A stretch of 62,880 nucleotides of DNA from CAZAQB01 sp964487155 (GCA_964487155.1 CAZAQB010000004.1:1-62880), one strand, 5' to 3'. Positions 33,243 through 42,373 are shown, counted from the stretch's first letter. A program made the numbers and translations. Notes: generated by a model from the sequence alone, not told the origin.

Positions 33243-34631
33243 TCACCCTTCCAGCAGGTGCTCGATACCCAGGCTCACCTGCTCGGCGAAGTGGCAGAAG
33301 GCATCCAGGCCATCGGCGTCCAGGCCCGGCAGGCGGCTGCCCCGGTCCGCATAGAGCAGGCCCAGGGGCCGGCCGCGCACCTGTATGGCGGCAAGGAAGA
33401 AATCTTCGCTGCAGCCCTCCGGCGCCACGCCCGCCTCGCTTTGCGAGCGCCACACGCCGCCCCGTCCAGCCAGGGCCTCCCGGAACAGTTCCGCCCCGGG
33501 ATCGGCAAGCCCCAGCGGAAAGCAGCCGCGCAGGGAGCCGTCGTCCCCCAGGGAGTGGCGCAGCTGCAGGTGGTGGCGGTCGCGGGACAGCACAAGCACG
33601 GCGGCGCGGTCCATGGCGAGGCCCCGGTAGACGCCCTCCAGCCCCATCTCCAGCAGCAGGCCCGGATCCCGGCGCTCGCGCACGGTACCCGACATCTCCC
33701 GCAGGATGCGCAGCTGCAGCTGGGGATCCGGCTGTTGCTCGCGCTGGATGCGCCGCGGGGGAGGCTGGGACGCGCTGGCCGGGATGCCCAGCACCTCCCG
33801 CACCTCCGGCATCTCTTCCACGGCCGCGTCCAGGGCTTCTTGCAGCGGCTTCTCGGGCCAGCCGGTGAGCCGGCAGGCACGCTCCAGCGCGGCACGGTAC
33901 TCGGCACTTTGAGGGCCGCCCTGGCGCAGTGCCTGCTCCAGGCGGTGGCCGCCGCGAACCGCCGCGCCCCGGTGATCGTCGCCGCGCCCCGGTCGCAGCG
34001 ACTGGCGCAGCACCGGTCCCAGGTGCCACTCCCGGGACAGGCGGGCGGTGACCTCGTGCAGGCTGATGCCCAGCACGGACCGCTCGGCCTGTTCCGGGCG
34101 CAGCTCCGGGTCTTCCAGGGCCCGGGTCATGGCATCGCGGGCCGGCTCCGCCGCCAGGCTCCAGAAGGCCATGGCGCCCAGGCGATAGAGCAGGGTGGCA
34201 ATGAATACCTCCTCCGGGGCCGGGTCACGGCAGGCCCGCGCCAGCGCCCGGGCCTGCACGGCGGCGAGTACCGCCTGGTTCATCAGCGCCACCACCCGCT
34301 CCCGGCCGCCGCCGCGCAGCAGCTGGTCGATCACCGCCAGGGACAGGCCGATGCCGTGCACCACCGCGAATCCCAGCAGCACCACCGCCCGGCTGACGGT
34401 GCCGATCTCCCGGCCGCCGGGGCGATAGAGCGCGCTGTTGGCAAGCCGCAGCACGCCGGAGGCCATGGAGGCGTCCGCCAGCACCACCTGGGTCAGGTCG
34501 GCGGCGCTGCTTTCCCGGTCGCTGGTCACCTGGGCCAGGCGCTGCACCGTGGTGCCCAGCACCGGGAGATCCTGTGCGGCCAGATCGGCCGCCCATCGAC
34601 TGGCAGCGGCGATGCCCTCAGAGCTGGCCAC
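33243..34631 (-). CDS. HDOD-domain protein with C-terminal GAF region
   Basis: A 462-residue protein with an N-terminal HDOD domain (ASMASGVLRLANSALYRPGG; AVVLLGFAVVHGIGL) and a GAF-like C-terminal region (about 300-462, RGRPLGLLYADRG). HDOD proteins are non-catalytic HD relatives in signalling and taxis regulation. The GTG at 34631 (MASSEGIAAAS) overlaps the end of the OmpA-family gene by 14 bases; the longer frame to 34694 would overlap more. The close overlap suggests joint expression with the MotY-like protein, possibly in motility control; that link is an inference. Confidence 0.8.
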   Translation of the reverse strand: MASSEGIAAASRWAADLAAQDLPVLGTTVQRLAQVTSDRESSAADLTQVVLADASMASGVLRLANSALYRPGGREIGTVSRAVVLLGFAVVHGIGLSLAVIDQLLRGGGRERVVALMNQAVLAAVQARALARACRDPAPEEVFIATLLYRLGAMAFWSLAAEPARDAMTRALEDPELRPEQAERSVLGISLHEVTARLSREWHLGPVLRQSLRPGRGDDHRGAAVRGGHRLEQALRQGGPQSAEYRAALERACRLTGWPEKPLQEALDAAVEEMPEVREVLGIPASASQPPPRRIQREQQPDPQLQLRILREMSGTVRERRDPGLLLEMGLEGVYRGLAMDRAAVLVLSRDRHHLQLRHSLGDDGSLRGCFPLGLADPGAELFREALAGRGGVWRSQSEAGVAPEGCSEDFFLAAIQVRGRPLGLLYADRGSRLPGLDADGLDAFCHFAEQVSLGIEHLLEG

Positions 34632-35604
34632 GGATCTCGACCCGGCGGTTGCGGGCCCGGCCGTACTCGGTGGCGTTGTCCGCGGCCGGGTCATCCTCCC
34701 CGCGCGTCGATACCTGGATACGCTCCGGGTCCACGCCCTCCTGGATCAGGCGGTTACGGACCTCGATGGCCCGGGCCAGGGCCAGGCTGCGGTTGCGCGT
34801 TGCGCTTCCGCTGGCGTCGGCGTGACCCACCACGGCGACCCGGGACCAGAATTGCGCCTGGCGCAGCGCCGCAGCCAGGTCCCGGACCCGGTTGAAGTCG
34901 TCCCGGTCGAAGCCGGCATCGTCGTGGGAGAAATAGACCCGGGTCTCCGGCGCCGGCGGCAGTTCCCGCAGCCCGTCCGGCGGGTCCGCGGCAGGCGCGC
35001 GGGAAGCACCGGTTCCAGGCGCGGAAACGCCATCCCCGGCGGCCACTTCAGGCACCGCATCTGCCGCCGGGCCATGATCGCCGGCAACGGCCCGCAGCTG
35101 CGCCAGGCAGCGCCGCTGCCCGGCCAGGGCGGCCCGGAAGCGCACCGGCGAGAGCACCGCTGCCAGACGGGGGGTATCGCTGCCCACGGCGCGATAGTGG
35201 ATGTCCACCCGGTCGCCGGCCTCCAGGGCGGCGCTGACGGCCCGGCTCTCGCTGCTCGCAAGCCCCAGGGTGGTGGTGGAGCGGCTCAGCGGGACGGACG
35301 CCAGCCGGCTGCGCCGGGGAGGTTTCCAGGACGGGGAGGTGCGGTACACGCCGGCACGCTGGGCGGCCTGCGCCGGACGCCGCAGCAGCAGCGTGGTGCT
35401 CAGTCCACCGGCGGCGTCTTCGCTCAGCACCACGGTAGCCAGCAGCGGGATGTCATGGAACAGGTGGCAGGCGGCCTCGCCTGTCACCGCCCGCCAGCGG
35501 GCCTGCTGCAGGTCCGCCTGGTAGGCGGTCACCTGGGCCGCAGCCGCGCCACAGGCGCCCAGCGCCAGGGCGAGGATGCCGCTCAGTGTGCGTATCGTGC
35601 TCAT
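34618..35604 (-). CDS. OmpA-family protein with MotY-like N-terminal domain
   Basis: A 328-residue exported protein: signal peptide (residues 1-23, ACGAAAA-Q), an N-terminal beta-rich domain resembling MotY (QARWRAVTGEAACHLFHDIP), a Pro/Ala-rich linker (about 185-225) and a C-terminal OmpA peptidoglycan-binding domain (VVGHADASGS, NRSLALARA, GRARNRRVEI). MotY is the T-ring protein that anchors sodium-type flagellar stators; the similarity is partial, so it may instead be a general cell-wall anchor. It is divergent from malate synthase G. Confidence 0.75.
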   Translation of the reverse strand: MSTIRTLSGILALALGACGAAAAQVTAYQADLQQARWRAVTGEAACHLFHDIPLLATVVLSEDAAGGLSTTLLLRRPAQAAQRAGVYRTSPSWKPPRRSRLASVPLSRSTTTLGLASSESRAVSAALEAGDRVDIHYRAVGSDTPRLAAVLSPVRFRAALAGQRRCLAQLRAVAGDHGPAADAVPEVAAGDGVSAPGTGASRAPAADPPDGLRELPPAPETRVYFSHDDAGFDRDDFNRVRDLAAALRQAQFWSRVAVVGHADASGSATRNRSLALARAIEVRNRLIQEGVDPERIQVSTRGEDDPAADNATEYGRARNRRVEIRGQL

Positions 35605-35756
35605 CTCAGGATATTGATCGGCTGCGGCCGCCCGGTCTTGAGCCCCCGGCGGTCGGTCCGGCTTCTAGGGCGAAGTCGCATCGGTTACGGTATTGCGCCT
35701 ACGGGGCCGGGCTGCGCCCCCTCCGAGACCAGAGACTAACGACGAGGCAAGCATCG

Positions 35757-37943
35757 ATGACCGAACGGGTGGAAGTGTCCGGGCTGTGGGTGGCGAAGCC
35801 GCTGCACGCGCTGGTGGCAGATCAGGTGGCTCCGGGCACTGGGGTGGCGCCGGAGGCGGTCTGGCAGGGGCTGCGGGATTTGCTGGATCGCTTCGGTACC
35901 CGCAACCGGGAGCTCCTGGAGCGCCGGGACCGCATCCAGGAAGCCATCGACCAGTGGCACCGTGAGCGCCGCGGACAGCCCCACGACGCCGCGGGCTACC
36001 GCCGCCTGCTGGAGGAGTTGGGCTACCTGGTGCCCGAGGGCGGGGACTTCCAGGTGAGCACCACCAACGTGGACCCGGAAGTCGGCGAGGTGGCGGGGCC
36101 GCAGCTGGTGGTGCCGGTGAGCAATCCCCGCTACGCCCTGAATGCCGCCAACGCCCGCTGGGGCAGCCTCTACGACGCCCTCTACGGCACCGACGTCATC
36201 CCCCAGAGCGAGGGCCGGGAGATCGGCCTGGACTACAACCCGACCCGGGGTGCCGAGGTGATGACGCGGGCTGCCGCGTTTCTGGACGAGGCCGCGCCGC
36301 TCGGCCAGGGCAGCCACGCCGACGCGCGGGCCTACCGCCTGGCGGACAGCAACGGCACCCGCCAGCTGGCCGTGGAGCTTGCCGATGGCACCCAGGCGGG
36401 CCTGGCCGACCCGGCGCAGTTCGCCGGCTACCGGGGCGAGGGCATCGAGCCGGAGGTGGTGCTGCTGCGCCACCACGGTCTGCACGCCGAGATCCACATC
36501 GACCGCGCTCACCCCATCGGCCGCCACCACGGCGCCGGGGTCAAGGACGTGGTGCTGGAGTCGGCAGTGACCACCATCCAGGATTGCGAGGACTCCGTGG
36601 CCGCGGTTGACGCCGAGGACAAGGTGGTGGTGTACGGGAACTGGCTGGGGCTCATGAAGGGCACCCTGGAAGCGCAGATGGAGAAAGGCGGCAAGGGCTT
36701 CGTGCGCCGGCTGAACCCCGACCGCGGATACCACACCCCGGATGGCGGCAGCCTCACGCTGCCCGGGCGCAGCCTGATGCTGGTGCGCAACGTGGGGCAC
36801 CTGATGACCACCGACGCGGTGCTGGGCCCGGACGGCAACGAGACTCCGGAGGGCATCCTGGACGGCCTGATGACGTCTCTGATCGCCATCCACGACCTGA
36901 AGGGCACCGGCAGCGTGCGCAACAGCCGCGCCGGCAGCGTCTACATCGTCAAGCCGAAGATGCACGGTCCCGAGGAAGTGGCGTTCGCCTGCGAGCTGTT
37001 CGATGCCATCGAGGACATCCTTGGCCTTGCCCGCAACACGTTGAAGATCGGCATCATGGACGAGGAGCGCCGCACCACGGTCAATCTCAGGGAGTGCATC
37101 CGGGCCGCCCGGGAGCGGGTGATCTTCATCAACACCGGCTTCCTGGACCGCACCGGCGACGAGATTCACACCAGCATGGAAGCCGGCCCGGTGGTGCGCA
37201 AGAACGATATGAAGTCCCAGCCCTGGATCAAGGCCTACGAGGACTGGAACGTGGACGTGGGTCTGGCCTGCGGCCTGCGCGGCCGGGCCCAGATCGGCAA
37301 GGGCATGTGGCCCAAGCCGGACCGCATGGCAGAGATGATGGAGGCCAAGATCGGTCATCCCAACGCCGGGGCGAATACCGCCTGGGTGCCGTCCCCCACC
37401 GCCGCCACCCTGCATGCCATCCACTACCATCAGGTGGATGTGCGGGCCCGCCAGGAAGAACTCGCCGGCCAGCGCCGGGCGAGACTGGAGGACATCCTGA
37501 CGCTGCCGCTGATGGGTGAGCAGCGCCCGGCGGCCGACGCGGTGCGCCAGGAGCTGGATAACAACTGCCAGGGCATCCTCGGCTACGTGGTGCGCTGGGT
37601 GGAGCAGGGCGTGGGCTGCTCCAAGGTGCCGGACATCGAGGACGTGGGCCTGATGGAAGACCGCGCCACGCTGCGCATCGCGAGCCAGCACATCGCCAAC
37701 TGGCTGCACCACGGGGTCTGCACCGAGGACCAGGTGCTGGAAACCCTCAAGCGCATGGCCGCGGTGGTTGACCGCCAGAACGAGGGCGATCCGGACTACC
37801 GGCCGATGGCCCCGGACTTCGACAACAGCGTGGGTTTCCAGGCCGCCTGTGACCTGGTCTTCAAGGGCCGGGAGCAGCCCAACGGCTACACCGAGCCGGT
37901 GCTGCACCGCCGGCGCCGGGAAGCCAAGGCCCGCCACGGCTGA
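35757..37943 (+). CDS. glcB: Malate synthase G
   Basis: A 728-residue enzyme (E. coli GlcB 723) starting MTERVEVSGLWVAKPLHALV. Conserved blocks include VPVSNPRYALNAANARWGSL, EDSVAAVDAEDK, IGIMDEERRTTVNLRECI and FLDRTGDEIHTSMEAGP. It condenses glyoxylate with acetyl-CoA to malate, using the acetyl-CoA that beta-oxidation produces, or assimilating acetate and glycolate. ATG 35757 has GAGG upstream; the longer frame lacks similarity. No isocitrate lyase is in the window. A hairpin follows the stop. Confidence 0.95.
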   Translation: MTERVEVSGLWVAKPLHALVADQVAPGTGVAPEAVWQGLRDLLDRFGTRNRELLERRDRIQEAIDQWHRERRGQPHDAAGYRRLLEELGYLVPEGGDFQVSTTNVDPEVGEVAGPQLVVPVSNPRYALNAANARWGSLYDALYGTDVIPQSEGREIGLDYNPTRGAEVMTRAAAFLDEAAPLGQGSHADARAYRLADSNGTRQLAVELADGTQAGLADPAQFAGYRGEGIEPEVVLLRHHGLHAEIHIDRAHPIGRHHGAGVKDVVLESAVTTIQDCEDSVAAVDAEDKVVVYGNWLGLMKGTLEAQMEKGGKGFVRRLNPDRGYHTPDGGSLTLPGRSLMLVRNVGHLMTTDAVLGPDGNETPEGILDGLMTSLIAIHDLKGTGSVRNSRAGSVYIVKPKMHGPEEVAFACELFDAIEDILGLARNTLKIGIMDEERRTTVNLRECIRAARERVIFINTGFLDRTGDEIHTSMEAGPVVRKNDMKSQPWIKAYEDWNVDVGLACGLRGRAQIGKGMWPKPDRMAEMMEAKIGHPNAGANTAWVPSPTAATLHAIHYHQVDVRARQEELAGQRRARLEDILTLPLMGEQRPAADAVRQELDNNCQGILGYVVRWVEQGVGCSKVPDIEDVGLMEDRATLRIASQHIANWLHHGVCTEDQVLETLKRMAAVVDRQNEGDPDYRPMAPDFDNSVGFQAACDLVFKGREQPNGYTEPVLHRRRREAKARHG

Positions 37944-37952
37944 GGCGCAGCC

Positions 37953-37996
37953 GCCGGGCGCAGGAGGGCGCCGTGGAGCGCCTGCCTCCGCCCGGC
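37953..37996 (+). terminator. Hairpin downstream of glcB
   Basis: Outer arms GCCGGGCG (37953-37960) and CGCCCGGC (37989-37996) pair perfectly and continue inward through a largely complementary GC stem. It begins nine bases after the glcB stop. No T run follows, so it may be a weak terminator or an mRNA 3-prime end stabiliser. Confidence 0.4.
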
Positions 37997-38076
37997 TCAG
38001 GGACGAGGTCACAGACTGGACGTCCCGACGCCCTTAGTGTCACTCGTATTACTGCTGCCAGCCTCCGGAGGTCGGG

Positions 38077-38475
38077 ATGACGTTCAGAAACGTGCTGCTG
38101 GCCTGTGTGCTGGTGCTCGTCGCTGCCGCCGCGCAGGCGAACCACCCCTCGGGTCCGGTCCAGCCTCGGGAGGCTTACCGGCTACTAGGCGCCGGGGAGC
38201 GCCACCCCGGCCTGGTGGTGCTGGACGTGCGCACCGCCGAGGAGTACCGGGCGGGCCATCTTCCCGATGCCATCCCCATGGACTACTACCAGCCGGACTT
38301 CCGCGCGCGTCTGGCGACGCTGGACCGGGACATCCCCTACCTCATCTACTGCCGCACCGGGGTGCGCAGCGGGCGCACCTTCCAGATGATGGAGGAACTG
38401 GGCTTCACCCGAGTCTACGATCTTCGCGGGGGCATTCGGGCCTGGCGGCAGACCGGGCTGCCACTGGTGCGATGA
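38077..38475 (+). CDS. Exported rhodanese-domain protein, catalytic Cys present
   Basis: A 132-residue protein with a signal peptide (residues 1-22) and one rhodanese domain (VVLDVRTAEEYRAGHLPDA). The active-site loop is YCRTGVRS, with the persulfide-forming Cys intact. It would act as a periplasmic sulfur carrier or sulfurtransferase, plausible in a sulfur-oxidising phototroph. GGAGG lies five bases before the ATG. A second exported rhodanese follows on the same strand. Confidence 0.88.
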   Translation: MTFRNVLLACVLVLVAAAAQANHPSGPVQPREAYRLLGAGERHPGLVVLDVRTAEEYRAGHLPDAIPMDYYQPDFRARLATLDRDIPYLIYCRTGVRSGRTFQMMEELGFTRVYDLRGGIRAWRQTGLPLVR

Positions 38476-38608
38476 CTCGGCTGACCTGGACTGGCGTCTG
38501 CGAGGGGAGTCACGATTCGTATTTCGTAACCTCTAGTGACAGACATGAACGCAGAATGTCTGCACCATGGAGGCCTCGCACGCCATGGACCGTCAGGAGG
38601 TTCTCGAG

Positions 38609-39001
38609 ATGCCTATCCGCAAATCCGTACTGGCCGCAACATTCGCGCTGAGCGCACTGGCGGCCGGCGCCGCCGGCGCTGCCCAGATTTCCCCGGAGGC
38701 CGCCGTGGAGCTGCTGTCCTCTCAGGACAGCGCGCCGCCGGTGGTGCTGGATCTTCGCTCCGCAACCGCCTACGAGGCCGGCCACCTGCCCGGCGCCCTG
38801 AACGTGGATGCCTCCGATCCCTACTTCGGCCCGTTCCTGGACAGCCTGGAGCGCGACAAGGCCTACCTGCTGTATGACGCCGGTGGCAGCAAGAGCGCCG
38901 AGGTGGAGGCGACCATGAACTCCCTGGGCTTCCCCACCGTGTACACCCTGAGCGGCGGCATGCCCGCCTGGCAGAGCGCCGATCTGCCGCTGGGCGAGTG
39001 A
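38609..39001 (+). CDS. Exported rhodanese-like protein lacking the catalytic Cys
   Basis: A 130-residue protein with a signal peptide (MPIRKSVLAATFALSALAAG) and a rhodanese fold (VVLDLRSATAYEAGHLPGALN; YTLSGGMPAWQSADLP). The active-site loop reads YDAGGSKSAEV: Asp stands where rhodanese has Cys, so no persulfide can form there. It may bind or scaffold rather than catalyse. ATG 38609 is chosen for its AGGAGG upstream and the signal peptide; the frame opens at 38567. It lies 133 bases after the active rhodanese. Confidence 0.85.
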   Translation: MPIRKSVLAATFALSALAAGAAGAAQISPEAAVELLSSQDSAPPVVLDLRSATAYEAGHLPGALNVDASDPYFGPFLDSLERDKAYLLYDAGGSKSAEVEATMNSLGFPTVYTLSGGMPAWQSADLPLGE

Positions 39002-39021
39002 CTTCGGCCTGACGCGGGACC

Positions 39022-39044
39022 GGTGCCGCCATTGCGGCGGCACC
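39022..39044 (+). terminator. Hairpin after the second rhodanese gene
   Basis: GGTGCCGCC (39022-39030) and GGCGGCACC (39036-39044) form a perfect 9-bp stem with loop ATTGC, 20 bases after the stop. It lacks a T run, so it could be a terminator or a pausing structure. Confidence 0.45.
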
Positions 39045-39076
39045 GTTGACTTCCGGGAATCGCCCGCAGAAAAAAG

Positions 39077-39101
39077 CCCCAACCTTTTGAAAAGGAAGGG
39101 G
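39077..39101. other. AT-flanked hairpin upstream of the Anbu promoter
   Basis: CCCC-aa-CCTTTT pairs with AAAAGG-aa-GGGG (the A/A positions bulge). On the minus strand it is followed by six T residues (39071-39076 read as A on plus), like a terminator for minus-strand transcription, although no minus-strand gene ends here. It separates the rhodanese genes from the Anbu promoter. Confidence 0.4.
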
Positions 39102-39122
39102 TGTTTACGATTTGGCGGCCCC

Positions 39123-39151
39123 TTGACCCAGGCGGGGGTGCGTCCTACTAT
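39123..39151 (+). promoter_or_regulatory. Sigma70 promoter of the Anbu gene
   Basis: TTGACC (39123-39128, 5 of 6) and TACTAT (39146-39151, 5 of 6) with the ideal 17-base spacer. Predicted transcription start near 39158, about 30 bases before the Anbu ATG. This is the best sigma70 promoter match in the window. Confidence 0.7.
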
Positions 39152-39189
39152 GCTCTGCGTTCCCTCCTGACCGCGGAAGCTCTCCCCCA

Positions 39190-39948
39190 ATGACCTACTG
39201 CGTCGCCGTCAAGCTGCAGGGCAGCTTGATCTTCGTGTCCGACTCCCGCACCAACGCGGGCGTGGACCAGGTCAATACCTACAGCAAGCTGTACACGTGG
39301 GGCATCGACGGCGAGCGCCAGGTGGCGCTGCTGAGCGCCGGCAACCTGGCCACCACCCAGGCAGTGGCCCAGCGCCTGCGCCGGGAAATGGATGACCCGG
39401 CGTCGGAGACCAGCCTGCTGAGCCTCCAGCGCATGGACGAGGTCGCCGACTATGTCGGCCGCGTGAGCCGGGAAGAGCAGTCCCGCCACGCCGATGGCGG
39501 CCAGGTGGCGGGCTTCAACCCGGAGGCAACCTTCATCCTCGGCGGCCAGATCAAGGGCCAGCCGAGCGAGCTCTACCTGATCTACCCCCAGGGCAACCAC
39601 ATCCGCCCCTCGGACAGCTCGCCGTTTCTGCAAATCGGTGAGGTCAAGTACGGCAAGCCCATCCTCGACCGCATCATCCGGCCGGACACGCCGCTGGAGG
39701 ACGCCGTGCGCTGCGCCCTGGTGTCCATGGACTCCACCATGCGCAGCAACGCCACGGTGGGGCCGCCCATCGAGCTGCTCATCTATGCCGACGACACACT
39801 GCGGCTGCAGAGCTATCTGCGCCTGGGCCAGGACGACCCCTACCTGGCGGAACTGCGCCTGAGCTGGAACCAGAACCTGCTGAACGCGTTCCGGGCCTTG
39901 CCCATGGTCGACATGGACCGCCTGGAGCCGCCGCCGCAGCGCAGCTGA
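39190..39948 (+). CDS. Anbu: proteasome-like peptidase (ancestral beta-subunit type)
   Basis: A 252-residue Ntn-hydrolase starting MTYCVAVKLQGSLIFVSDSR. Removal of Met would expose Thr2 as the nucleophile, with Asp18 and Lys33 as the other proteasome-type residues. Other blocks (LLSAGNLATTQAV; FILGGQIKG; SMDSTMRSNATVGPPIELL) match Anbu, which forms open ring- or spiral-shaped oligomers. Its substrate is unknown. Across bacteria Anbu genes sit beside circularly permuted ATP-grasp, alpha-E and transglutaminase genes, exactly as here, suggesting it cleaves or matures the product of that pathway. It is convergent with the alpha-E gene. Confidence 0.92.
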   Translation: MTYCVAVKLQGSLIFVSDSRTNAGVDQVNTYSKLYTWGIDGERQVALLSAGNLATTQAVAQRLRREMDDPASETSLLSLQRMDEVADYVGRVSREEQSRHADGGQVAGFNPEATFILGGQIKGQPSELYLIYPQGNHIRPSDSSPFLQIGEVKYGKPILDRIIRPDTPLEDAVRCALVSMDSTMRSNATVGPPIELLIYADDTLRLQSYLRLGQDDPYLAELRLSWNQNLLNAFRALPMVDMDRLEPPPQRS

Positions 39949-39966
39949 GCCCGGTGCGCCGCGGTC

Positions 39967-40920
39967 TCACGCGCTGGGCCGCGGCAGCCCCGGCGCGTCC
40001 AGCGTGAACCAGGTGTCGGCGATTGCCTCGTGCAGGTCGATGAGTCCCAGCTGCAGCTTGTCGACGTACTCGTGCAGGCCGCGCTCCACCAGCTGGGCCG
40101 GATCCGCCGCCCCCAGACGGGCGCCCAGGGCCCCCAGCCGCACCTCGGTCCGCTCCGCCCGGGGCAACCCGTCCAGGGCATCCCGCAACGCTTCCAGGCA
40201 GTGGCGCACCGAGCGCGGGAAACCCAGGTCGTGGAGCAGGTATCCGGTGACCCCCTCGCCGGTGACCCGGGGCCCGACCCGCAGCCGGTAGCTGTGCAGG
40301 GCGCTCAGCGACTGCAGCACACTCATCCACAGCAGGGCATCGAAGGGCAGCGGGCTGCGCACCCTGGTGAGCAGGGCGCCGGCGGCCACATCCAGGATGC
40401 GGGTCGTCATGTCCGCCCGCTCGAGGTTGCGGCCCACCCGGGTGAAGGCGTAGGCGTGATCCCGGCTCAGAGTGCCCTGGAGCAGGCCGGTGAACTGCTG
40501 GCAGTAGGCGATGACCTCGCCCAGGAACTCGTAGCGCTGCTTGCGCCCGGCGATGCGGTCGGCCTGGCTGGCGGCGTAGATGTAGAGCTCGTTGATCAGC
40601 TCCCAGGCCTCGGCGGGCAGCACCTCGCGCGTGGTGCGGATGTTCTCGCGCACCATGCGCAGCGAGCTCAGCACCGAGGCGGAGTTTTCGCTGTCGGTGA
40701 CCAGGAAGGCGACAATGCCCGCCTCGTCGAACGCGGCCTTGCGGGCCCGGAAGGCGGGCTCGGTGGCGGTGATGCGCAGCATGACGTCCCAACCGAGTTC
40801 GCTGCCCCGGGGCAGGTCCAGCACCACCAGGTTGTAGACGCGAAGCAGCCGGGCGGTGTTCTCCACCCGCTCCACGTAGCGGGCCATCCAGTACAGGCGT
40901 TCGGCGACTCGGGAGAGCAT
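39967..40920 (-). CDS. Alpha-E domain protein (separate copy)
   Basis: A 317-residue all-helical protein starting MLSRVAERLYWMARYVERVENTARLL, the alpha-E (COG2307) signature. It has no enzymatic motif. It is consistently found next to, or fused with, circularly permuted type 2 ATP-grasp enzymes and probably serves as their partner or substrate-binding subunit. It starts four bases after the ATP-grasp stop, so the two form a coupled minus-strand operon. Its stop converges on that of Anbu, 18 bases away. Confidence 0.9.
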   Translation of the reverse strand: MLSRVAERLYWMARYVERVENTARLLRVYNLVVLDLPRGSELGWDVMLRITATEPAFRARKAAFDEAGIVAFLVTDSENSASVLSSLRMVRENIRTTREVLPAEAWELINELYIYAASQADRIAGRKQRYEFLGEVIAYCQQFTGLLQGTLSRDHAYAFTRVGRNLERADMTTRILDVAAGALLTRVRSPLPFDALLWMSVLQSLSALHSYRLRVGPRVTGEGVTGYLLHDLGFPRSVRHCLEALRDALDGLPRAERTEVRLGALGARLGAADPAQLVERGLHEYVDKLQLGLIDLHEAIADTWFTLDAPGLPRPSA

Positions 40921-40924
40921 GGTC

Positions 40925-42373
40925 TCAGGCCACCACGTCCACGATCCAGGTGTCCTTGCTGCCGCCGCCCTGGGAGGAATTGACCACCAGCGAGCCGGCC
41001 CGCAGGGCGACCCGGGTGAGACCGCCGGCGGTGACGAAGGTGCGGGCGCCCTGCAGGGTGAAGGGGCGCAGATCGAGGTGGCGGGGCGCGACGCCCTGTT
41101 CGCAGACAGTGGGCGCGGTGGAGAGCTTCAGGGTCGGCTGGGCGACGAAGTTGCGTGGATTGGCGCGGATCTGCGCGGCCACCGCCTGGCGCTGCACGTC
41201 ATCGGACTGGGGGCCCACCATGATCCCGTAGCCGCCGGACTCGTTCACCGGTTTCACCACCAGCTGCTCCAGGTGCTCCAGCACATAGGCCCGCTGCTCC
41301 GGGTCGCGGCACAGGTAGGTGGGCACGTTGTCCAGGATCGGCTCCTCGCCGAGGTAGTAGCGGATCATGCTGGGCACGTAGGCGTAAACCGCCTTGTCGT
41401 CGGCGACACCGCTGCCGGGGGCATTGGCGATCGCCACGTTGCCCTTGCGCCAGGCCCGCATCAGGCCGGGGACCCCGAGGCTGGAGTCGGGGCGGAACGC
41501 TTCCGGGTCCATGAAGGTGTCGTCGATGCGCCGGTAGATGACGTCCACCCGGGCGGCCCCGTCCACCGTTTTCATGTAGACGCATTCGTCCTCGGCGACG
41601 AACAGGTCACCACCCTCGACCAGCTCCGCGCCCATCTCGCGGGCCAGGAAGGCGTGCTCGAAGTAGGCAGAGTTATGGATGCCGGGGGTCAGCACCACGA
41701 TCTCGGGCAGGGAGATATCCCGCGGGGAGAGAGAGGCCAGCAGCTCGAACAACTGGCGCGGGTATTCGTCCACCGGCAGGATGCTCTGGTTCTGGAACAG
41801 CTCCGGCAGCACCCGCTTGGTGACCCCCCGGTTCTCAATCATGTAGGACACGCCGGAGGGCACCCGCAGATTGTCCTCCAGCACGTAGAGCCGTCCGTCG
41901 GCATCCCGCACCATGTCGGAGCCGGTGATGTGGGCCCAGACACCGTAGGCGGGCGAGCAGCCCTCGCACTCGGTCTGGTAGTTGGTCGAACTGGAGATCA
42001 GATCCTCGGGCACGATGTCCGCCTTGAGGATCTCGCGCTCGTTGTAGATATCCTGGATGAAGCGGTTCAGGGCCCGGGTGCGCTGGGCGAGGCCCTTCTC
42101 GACCCGACGCCATTCAGTGAGGGGGATGATCCTCGGCACGATGTCGAAGGGCCAGGCCCGGTCGATGTTGCCGCCCTCCGTGTAGACCGTGAACGACACC
42201 CCCATCTCGCGGATTGCAATCTCCGAGGCCCGTTTGCGGGCATTGAGTTCCCGCCTGCCCAGCGACTGGAAGTAGTCCACCACCGCCCTGGCCGCCTCCC
42301 GGCTCCGCCCCGGCCCCTCGAACAGCTCGTCGTAGAGCCCGGTGGGATCGTAGTCGCTCCAGTCTGAACACAC
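40925..42373 (-). CDS. Circularly permuted type 2 ATP-grasp protein (separate copy)
   Basis: A 482-residue enzyme (COG2308) with the conserved series YVLEDNLRVPSGVSY, VLTPGIHNSAYFEH, VIYRRIDDTFMDPEAF, APGSGVADDKAVYAY and LVVKPVNESGGYGI. The E-D-N of LEDN and the KPVNESGG loop are kept, so it should be an active ATP-dependent ligase forming amide or peptide bonds; the substrates are unknown. GTG 42373 (MCSDWSDYDPTGLYDEL) is chosen for its GAGGAG upstream; the longer frame to 42583 lies in the divergent promoter region. Operon with the alpha-E gene. Confidence 0.9.
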   Translation of the reverse strand: MCSDWSDYDPTGLYDELFEGPGRSREAARAVVDYFQSLGRRELNARKRASEIAIREMGVSFTVYTEGGNIDRAWPFDIVPRIIPLTEWRRVEKGLAQRTRALNRFIQDIYNEREILKADIVPEDLISSSTNYQTECEGCSPAYGVWAHITGSDMVRDADGRLYVLEDNLRVPSGVSYMIENRGVTKRVLPELFQNQSILPVDEYPRQLFELLASLSPRDISLPEIVVLTPGIHNSAYFEHAFLAREMGAELVEGGDLFVAEDECVYMKTVDGAARVDVIYRRIDDTFMDPEAFRPDSSLGVPGLMRAWRKGNVAIANAPGSGVADDKAVYAYVPSMIRYYLGEEPILDNVPTYLCRDPEQRAYVLEHLEQLVVKPVNESGGYGIMVGPQSDDVQRQAVAAQIRANPRNFVAQPTLKLSTAPTVCEQGVAPRHLDLRPFTLQGARTFVTAGGLTRVALRAGSLVVNSSQGGGSKDTWIVDVVA

